Assembly (NCBI GenBank): GCA_900752115.1
Contig: CAADUC010000075.1
Span: 1 to 8,785 of the forward strand
From: Clostridia bacterium
GTDB lineage: Bacteria > Bacillota > Clostridia > Oscillospirales > Acutalibacteraceae
Reading direction: 5' to 3'
Length of the DNA: 8,785 nt
In this document: positions 1-5,200 of the stretch, piece by piece
Numbering within the stretch: position 1 is the stretch's first letter
How the letters are laid out: each line of letters opens with the position of its first letter
Translations under genes and position numbers: made by a program
The notes under the pieces: model-generated
Seen by the model: the letters and a program-made list of their open reading frames with translations, nothing else
What the model was told of the DNA's origin: nothing
Databases searched by the model: none

Positions 1-100
1 AGCTTTTTTGCCGCTCCGGAACAGCCTGCAGAATTTCCCATGCCCGTCGATGGTCCTCCCTCTGCAGATTGGGCCGGAATGTGAATTGAGGCCTTGTCAT
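1..100 (-). CDS. ParR/CopG-like partner of ParM, N-terminal part only
   Basis: This reading frame starts with an ATG that overlaps the parM stop codon (ATGA, bases 97-100) and stays open for 33 codons to the left edge. The residues begin MTRPQFTFRPNLQRED and continue HRRAWEILQAVPERQKS. That pattern, a short beta-strand-like start followed by a helix around 'AWEILQAVPE' and then basic residues, fits the small ribbon-helix-helix centromere-binding proteins encoded just after parM in Firmicutes plasmids. In those systems the protein binds the parC repeats and couples the DNA to the ParM filament. The four-base overlap implies translational coupling with parM. Only the N-terminus is visible, so the family call rests on position, overlap and general sequence character. 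It could instead be an unrelated small DNA-binding protein. Confidence 0.62.
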   Translation of the reverse strand, partial: MTRPQFTFRPNLQREDHRRAWEILQAVPERQKS

Positions 101-1035
101 GCCTTTTTCACATCGCCTGACATTTGCTCCAGGATTCGTTCAAACCCTTCCGCGTTCAGCTTGTCGTCCGTCAGGTAAATCGCCCGACACAGGCCGTCCT
201 GGGGCTCAACGCTCTTCTTGACCAGCGACGCCCCTCCTCCCATCAGGATAACCGGAAGTGCTCTGCAGTCAAACCCGGCTTCCGTGACCGCGGAAAACAG
301 GCGCTCCGTGTACAGCCGTCCCTGCCGCCGGACGATAGCCCTGGTTTCTTCCGGAAGGCTGCACGGCTTTCCGGACAGGATTCGCTCTGTCTGGGCGTCA
401 GTGAGGGACAGCCCGGTATCCCGCCGCACCTGGTCGCGGATCTCATCCACGCAGCGGATCATGCCGAGCTCGAGCCTGCGGCAGGGGGACGCATCCGGAA
501 TACCTTTGTCGAGCCGCATGAGATCCACTGTCCATCCTCCGATATCCATGAGCAGCACGGAAGGCTCATCCCGCAGCAGCTCAGGATGAACAGCCAGAGC
601 AGAATAGCCCTGTGGAAACAGCTTCACATCCTGAACGGTGATTCGGTATGGCACGCCCTCAAATTTGAAGCATACAGGAGACAGGCTGTCTCCCGGCTTT
701 TCCGGATACAGGAGATACTCACGAAATGCTTTTTTCTCTCTGCCGAACAGCGTCAGGGGCAGCCCGGCCCCAATCGTGACAGAGCACTCTGTTTTTTCAC
801 CGCGCTGTCTGATTTCTTTCGCTATGGCCGCGAGGGTCAGGAGATAATAATTGCGGTTTTCGGTTTTGTTTCGAAGGATTGGCTGTCTGCCGGTGCCGCA
901 GACAAAATACTGCCCGCCGTACTCCAGTGTGTTCTGCAGCGTGTACGGTTCGTAGGAGTAAGCGGAGATACCGGCTGGGAAGGAAAAATGTCTTGTTTTC
1001 ACGGCAGAGTAGCCATGATCGATCCCGATGTTCAT
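97..1035 (-). CDS. parM: ParM/StbA-family actin-like ATPase (DNA segregation)
   Basis: The 312-residue product is an actin-fold ATPase of the ParM/StbA type, of usual length for the family. It starts with the phosphate-1 motif NIGIDHGYSAVKT (residues 2-14). It has GLPLTLFG at 91-98, the phosphate-2 motif MDIGGWTVD at 163-171 and the adenosine motif ILMGGGAS at 263-270. ParM proteins form dynamic filaments in the cytoplasm that push apart two copies of a DNA molecule bound by a ParR-like adaptor. The ATG at 1035 is chosen because AAAGGAGG lies nine bases upstream on the minus strand. The next gene overlaps the stop codon, forming a parMR pair. The neighbouring sigma-factor gene is divergent. 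Such actins are normally found on low-copy plasmids, phages and integrative elements, so a mobile-element origin is likely. The cargo is not known from this window. Confidence 0.88.
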   Translation of the reverse strand: MNIGIDHGYSAVKTRHFSFPAGISAYSYEPYTLQNTLEYGGQYFVCGTGRQPILRNKTENRNYYLLTLAAIAKEIRQRGEKTECSVTIGAGLPLTLFGREKKAFREYLLYPEKPGDSLSPVCFKFEGVPYRITVQDVKLFPQGYSALAVHPELLRDEPSVLLMDIGGWTVDLMRLDKGIPDASPCRRLELGMIRCVDEIRDQVRRDTGLSLTDAQTERILSGKPCSLPEETRAIVRRQGRLYTERLFSAVTEAGFDCRALPVILMGGGASLVKKSVEPQDGLCRAIYLTDDKLNAEGFERILEQMSGDVKKA

Positions 1036-1039
1036 GATG

Positions 1040-1055
1040 AAGCGCCTCCTTTGTG
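1040..1055 (-). promoter_or_regulatory. Ribosome binding site of parM
   Basis: Read on the minus strand, AAAGGAGG lies nine bases before the ATG at 1035. It is a near-perfect Shine-Dalgarno match and fixes the start of the ParM reading frame. Confidence 0.85.
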
Positions 1056-1079
1056 AATCCGATGGTTTCCTGTGGACAG

Positions 1080-1120
1080 AAAAAGAGCCCGGAGCAAAGA
1101 AGATGGCATCCGGACTCTTT
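1080..1120 (-). terminator. Terminator-like hairpin in the parM leader (possible attenuator)
   Basis: The arms AAAGAGCCCGG (1082-1092) and CCGGACTCTTT (1110-1120) pair over 11 positions with one mismatch or wobble and enclose a 17-base loop. Read on the minus strand the stem is followed by five T (bases 1080-1084), which is the form of an intrinsic terminator. In the plus direction no T-run follows. It lies about 45 bases before the parM start, so it could stop transcripts entering parM from upstream or act as a conditional attenuator. The large loop makes it weaker than a typical terminator. Confidence 0.5.
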
Positions 1121-1243
1121 GTGAGAAAGGGAAGAAGTTGATGGGAAGCGGATCTGTTCTTTCCCAGCCGGTAAGAGATACGGGGGAGAGGTGTGGAGAG
1201 GGGGAGAAGAGCAGATTTTCGTAAGCTCCCGCAAAAGGGTATA

Positions 1244-1294
1244 CTACCCCCATGTACCCGGGACCTTGAAAAAACTTATTGTGTCGGAAATCAT
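1244..1294 (-). CDS. Possible 16-residue leader peptide upstream of parM
   Basis: On the minus strand a GAGGAG sequence (1305-1310) lies ten bases before an ATG at 1294. That ATG opens the frame MISDTISFFKVPGTWG and stops with TAG at 1244-1246. The frame lies upstream of the terminator-like hairpin and of parM on the same strand, the order expected of a leader-peptide attenuation system. A second ATG at 1299 gives only a two-codon frame. With 16 residues the frame could easily be chance, and no codon run pointing to a regulatory amino acid is present. I do not recognise the peptide. Confidence 0.25.
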   Translation of the reverse strand: MISDTISFFKVPGTWG

Positions 1295-1360
1295 TGCATA
1301 AAAACTCCTCGGTGAATACCAAAACCGAACTGTCGCCTTTCCAAAAATGCAGCTTTCAGA

Positions 1361-2002
1361 TTGTATCCCAAACTACCCGATAGTGATATGTTATTCTTCT
1401 GTGGAAATCCTCGAAAACGGCTTGTCCGCAGGCATCCCACAGCTTTTTTCCGTTTGCTTTATCCGTTAAAGAAATATTACGCCGCCAACAGCGATCAGGA
1501 CGACCTGATTTCCATCGGCACGATTGGATTAATCAAGGCGGTGAACACGTTCGATCCCGACAAGAACATAAAGCTTTCCTCCTATGCAGCCCGCTGCATC
1601 GAAAATGAAATCCTGATGCATTTCCGGGCAGGCCGGAAAAACGCACAGGACATCTCGATGAACGAACCGATTGAATCCGACAAGGACGGCAACGCTCTCA
1701 CACTTTCCGATGTGCTGGCCTCGGAGGACAACATCTGTGACAATCTTGAGGCTAAAATCCGCGCGGAGCATCTGTACGCCTTTCTCAAATCCGCACTCTC
1801 TCCCCGTGAACGTCAGGTCGTTGAACTGCGCTACGGACTGTGCAACCGTCTGCCGCTGACCCAGCGCGAGGTCGCTGATCGTCTGGACATATCAAGGAGC
1901 TATGTTTCGCGTATCGAGAAAAAAGCGCTGGGCATCTTGCGGCGGGAATTTGAACGCGAAGGGAAAGGCGGCACGGGAGGCGGAAAAAAACTCAGAGGAT
2001 AA
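1361..2002 (+). CDS. sigK: Sporulation sigma factor SigK, 3' part (5' end missing or split)
   Basis: SigK directs late mother-cell transcription during sporulation. From residue 37 the frame matches SigK closely. DDLISIGTIGLIKAV (47-61) is region 2.2, IKLSSYAARCIENEILMHFR (70-89) is the -10 recognition region 2.3/2.4, and LTQREVADRLDISRSYVSRI (166-185) is the region 4.2 helix-turn-helix. KKYYAANSDQDDL favours SigK over SigE. What normally precedes KKYY (the pro-sequence, region 1.2 and the 'NLRLVAHIV' start of region 2.1) is absent in all three plus frames. Residues 1-36 are unlike any sigma factor. The TTG at 1361 and the ATG at 1388 lack a clear ribosome site, so the true N-terminus is probably not here. 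The simplest reading is the downstream half (spoIIIC-like) of a sigK split by an excisable element. A decayed gene or a 5' replacement is possible. The stop at 2000-2002 is normal. Confidence 0.85.
   Translation: MYPKLPDSDMLFFCGNPRKRLVRRHPTAFFRLLYPLKKYYAANSDQDDLISIGTIGLIKAVNTFDPDKNIKLSSYAARCIENEILMHFRAGRKNAQDISMNEPIESDKDGNALTLSDVLASEDNICDNLEAKIRAEHLYAFLKSALSPRERQVVELRYGLCNRLPLTQREVADRLDISRSYVSRIEKKALGILRREFEREGKGGTGGGKKLRG
1460..1475. other. Proposed junction between skin-like element and sigK
   Basis: SigK homology begins at the AAG codon at 1469, and nothing resembling SigK lies to its left. If the gene is split by a site-specific element, as in the skin element of Bacillus subtilis, one recombination site should lie at or just left of this point. 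As I recall, the B. subtilis break is near codon 112, whereas here it corresponds to about codon 68, so the site would differ. The repeat partner lies outside the window, so no core sequence can be defined. Confidence 0.4.
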
Positions 2003-2146
2003 CAGACCGTTGCGGATCAGCCTCCGCCGCAAAACGGAAACCTTTCCGGCACAGACCTTCTTCCTCTTCTCCTCCCCCAAAATGCCTGCATCAAACCAAA
2101 ATCAGGGCCGGCGGAACCAGGCAGGATCAGCAGAAGCCGACGGCTT

Positions 2147-2175
2147 TTGACACTGCATCGCGTGTGCGATATAAT
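2147..2175 (+). promoter_or_regulatory. Consensus sigma-A promoter of the large defence-like gene
   Basis: TTGACA (2147-2152) and TATAAT (2170-2175) both match the consensus exactly and are separated by the ideal 17 bases. Transcription is expected to start near 2182. This places the promoter across the upstream GTG at 2164 and rules that codon out as the start of the large gene. The gene therefore looks strongly and constitutively transcribed unless the following palindrome is an operator. Confidence 0.85.
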
Positions 2176-2186
2176 AGCTTCATGCC

Positions 2187-2213
2187 CTGCGGTCCGCTGT
2201 ACGTGGACCGCAG
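2187..2213 (+). repeat. Perfect inverted repeat in the 5' leader of the large gene
   Basis: CTGCGGTCC (2187-2195) and GGACCGCAG (2205-2213) are perfect nine-base arms, and G-U and C-G pairs extend the stem inward to leave a five-base loop. It begins within a few bases of the predicted transcription start. No T-run follows, so it is not a terminator. It could be a stabilising 5' hairpin on the mRNA or a repressor operator just downstream of the promoter. A purine stretch AGCAGGGAG follows at 2212-2220. Confidence 0.7.
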
Positions 2214-2238
2214 CAGGGAGTTTGGATGCTGGGATGTG

Positions 2239-5200
2239 ATGGGAATGGAGGAAGAACTCCATACGGTACAAATTCATGCGGAGCTGACGTCTGTCGTCAA
2301 CTACGCGCTGCAGCAGAACCGTCTGCCGGTGCTCCGGGAGCTTGCCATTGAGAACGGCACTCAACACGAGCTCACGGATTTGACACTGCGAATCTGCAGC
2401 GATCCGCCAATCCTCAAACCCTTTGAGCGGAGCATCCGCGCCATACCGGCCGGCGAAACCTATTTGCTGCGCGACGCCGCCCTGCAGCCGGACGGCGCAT
2501 TTCTCGCCTCGCTGACAGAACGCTTGAACGGAGAACTGCATGTCTCCCTCTCGTGCGGCGAAGAGGAGCTTGCCTCCCTGGATCGTGAGATCACTGCTCT
2601 GGCGTTTGACGAATGGCACGGGTCAACCGTTTTCCCCGAGCTTCTCACCGCCTTTGTCCTGCCGAACCATCCTGCAATCGCCGGGATCAACGCCAAGGCG
2701 GCGGAGCTTCTTGAGAAATGGAGCGGGAACCCTTCCCTGAATGCCTATCAGACGCGGGATCCTAACCGCGTGCGCATGCAGGCAGCCGCCGTATACGGCG
2801 CACTGCAGGCGCAAAACCTTATCTATGCCGCGCCGCCCGCAAGCTTTGAGCCTGTGGGACAGCGCGTTCGTCTGTGCGGGGCAGTGCTTGAGCAAAAAAT
2901 GGGGACTTGTCTCGATTTGACGCTGCTCTATGCCGCCTGCCTCGAGGCCATTGGTCTTCACCCTCTGCTCCTTCTGCAGCCCGGCCACATCTTTGCGGGT
3001 GTGTGGCTGGAAGAGCTGACCTTCCCGGAAGCAGTGCAGGATGATCCATCTCTGGTCACCAAGCGTCTTGCGGACGGTGTAAACGAGATCGCCGTGGTCG
3101 AGTGCACTGCATTTACAGCGGGAAAGTCAACAAGCTTTGAGGACGCCTGCCGCAGAGCGTCGCAGGAACTCAGCGAGGCCCCGCTGGATCTGCTGATCGA
3201 CGTCTCCCGCGCGCGCCTGAGCGGGATTCATCCTCTTCCCCAGCGCCTGCCGGACGGAACACTTTCCGTAGATCGCCCCGTTCTCACCGACGAGGCGCTG
3301 ACCGCCGCTCCGGAAAAGCTTGGCGAAAAAATCGACGTACAGGAGGGCGAATCCACCGCTCCCACCGGAAAAATCGCTCAGTGGGAACGCGGACTCCTTG
3401 AACTCAGCCTGCGCAACACGCTGATCAACTTGCGTCTGACACAGCGCGTTGTCCCGATTCTCTCCCCCTCCCTGAGCGAACTTGAGGACGCTCTCGCGGA
3501 TGGAAGCGAATACGGAATCGGCCCCCGTCCCGCGGAATGGTCGCTTTCTGAAGAGGAGCGCCGGAATATCGAGAAACTGACTGATATCGGCGGCCATACA
3601 GCGCTCATTCAATCCGAGTTCAAAAACAAACGGCTTCGCTCCGCGCTGACCGAAGCGGAGCTCGCACGCGCCATTGTAACGCTTTACCGCACGGCAAGAA
3701 CCTCGCTGGAGGAAAACGGCGCGAACTCGCTTTATCTTGCGCTCGGCCTGCTGCGCTGGTATGAAACGCCGGAAAGCCGCAAAGCGCGCTATGCCCCCAT
3801 TGTGCTGCTGCCGGTTGAGATCATTCGGAAATCCGCCCTCAAGGGCTATGTGATCCGCCTTCGCGACGAAGAGCCGCAGATGAACGTCACTTTGCTTGAG
3901 ATGCTCAAGCAGGATTTCGGCATCTCCGTAAGCGGGCTGGATCCTCTTCCGGAAGATGAGCACGGCGTGGATCTGCGCGGTGTGCTGACCGTGCTGCGCA
4001 AGGCTGTGATGGATCAGCGAGGCTGGGATGTAATCGAGTCGTCCCTGCTCGGCATTTTTTCCTTTTCTCAGTTCGTCATGTGGAACGACATGCGCAGCCG
4101 CACGGAAGATCTGCTGCAGAACAAGATTGTCCGGAGCCTCGTGGAGGGACGGCTGACCTGGAATGCCGAACCGATGGAGATCGGCGCGCGCGTCCCAGAA
4201 ACCGGCGTCCTGCTCCCGATCGCGGCCGACGCCTCCCAGCTTTACGCCATTGAGGCGGCAGAGCGCGGGGAAAGCTTTGTCCTGCACGGCCCGCCCGGAA
4301 CCGGTAAATCGCAAACCATCACCGCCATGATTGCCAACGCACTGGCACAGGGTAAGACCGTGCTTTTTGTGGCCGAGAAAATGGCCGCTTTGTCCGTGGT
4401 AGAGCGCCGCCTCGACGCAATAGGAATCGGCCCATTCTGTCTCGAGCTGCACTCCAACAAGTCCAAAAAGCGCGACGTACTCGAGCAGCTGCGGGCAGCG
4501 GCAGAGGTGACGCACGGCGAAGCATCAGAGGAATATCAGAGAAAGGGCGCGCGTCTGGCCGCTCTGCGCGGGGAACTCGACGGATACGCAAATGCCATGC
4601 ATGCGCGCCGCGCAAGCGGACTGACGCTCTTTGAAATGATCGATGGCTGGGAACGCTATCGAAATGCACCGCCAACCATTTCATTCCCCGAGAATTTTGC
4701 AGCCACGGTCACACGGGAAACTCTCGAGAAGCACCGGATGCTCGCAGAACGCCTGATTGCAGCGGCACGCGCCGTGGGACACCCCCACAATCATCCTCTC
4801 TCCTCCGTCTCCCTCTCCGCTTATTCCCACCAGCTGCGCGGCCTCCTGCCGGACTGCCTCGCCGCTTATGAAACCGCACTCGAACGGCTCGACCAAACCG
4901 GCAGACCGCTCACCCTCGTACTGCGCCTCGGTGCGCCGGACTCCTTTGAACAGTGGACGCGCCTTGATGCAATGGCCGGAACGCTTGAGGACTGGCTTTC
5001 CCTGCCGCGGGTCTGGGCGGAATACGAACATTTTGATCTTGCCATGAACGAGCTGGCGGAGCTTGTCCGCCACGCACAGAAAGCGGAAGGCCTGGCTGAA
5101 AACCTGCTCGTCTCCTGGCAGGAAAGCTTTCTGCAGCAGGATGGCGCGGCGCTCCTGGCTCAATGGCAAGAAATTGAAGGAAGCTGGTTCCTGCCGCGCG

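Larger units (their letters stand above)
1036..1360. other. Divergent intergenic region between parM and the sigma factor
   Basis: These 325 bases separate two divergent genes and carry no convincing full gene. Visible in it are the parM ribosome site, the terminator-like hairpin at 1080-1120, a purine-rich tract with two GGAGAGG copies (1182-1212), a cluster of GGGTA/TACCC words (1237-1259), and a short possible leader peptide at 1244-1294. No regular iteron array typical of a parC centromere was found by eye, and no clear sigma-A promoter could be fixed on either strand. Position 1260-1345 is visibly richer in A and T than its surroundings. Confidence 0.6.

Noticed and set aside
124..1056. 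310-codon plus-strand frame opposite parM
   Set aside because: Its translation shows no domain-like pattern, and the minus strand carries clear actin motifs and a strong ribosome site.
1241..1259. CsoR/CstR-type metal or sulfide operator
   Set aside because: TACCCCC resembles half of such sites, but the matching GGGGTA half is not in the right place and no regulator of that family is nearby.
1032..1322. 96-codon minus-strand frame covering the parM leader
   Set aside because: It has no suitable ribosome site, runs through the hairpin, and shows no coding character. Only the shorter, ribosome-site-linked frame was kept, at low confidence.
2003..2040. Hairpin after sigK as a terminator
   Set aside because: TTGCGG and CCGCAA can pair over six bases, but the loop is long and no T-run follows, so it is not a convincing terminator.
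2164..2238. GTG at 2164 or ATG at 2182 as start of the large protein
   Set aside because: The GTG lies within the promoter, between the -35 and -10 boxes. The ATG at 2182 is at the predicted transcript start and would place the hairpin in the coding region with no ribosome site. Residues before MGMEEEL do not look like part of the domain.
3127..4515. 462-codon minus-strand frame inside the large gene
   Set aside because: It is a long GC-driven shadow of the DUF4011-helicase frame, with no ribosome site or recognisable motifs.
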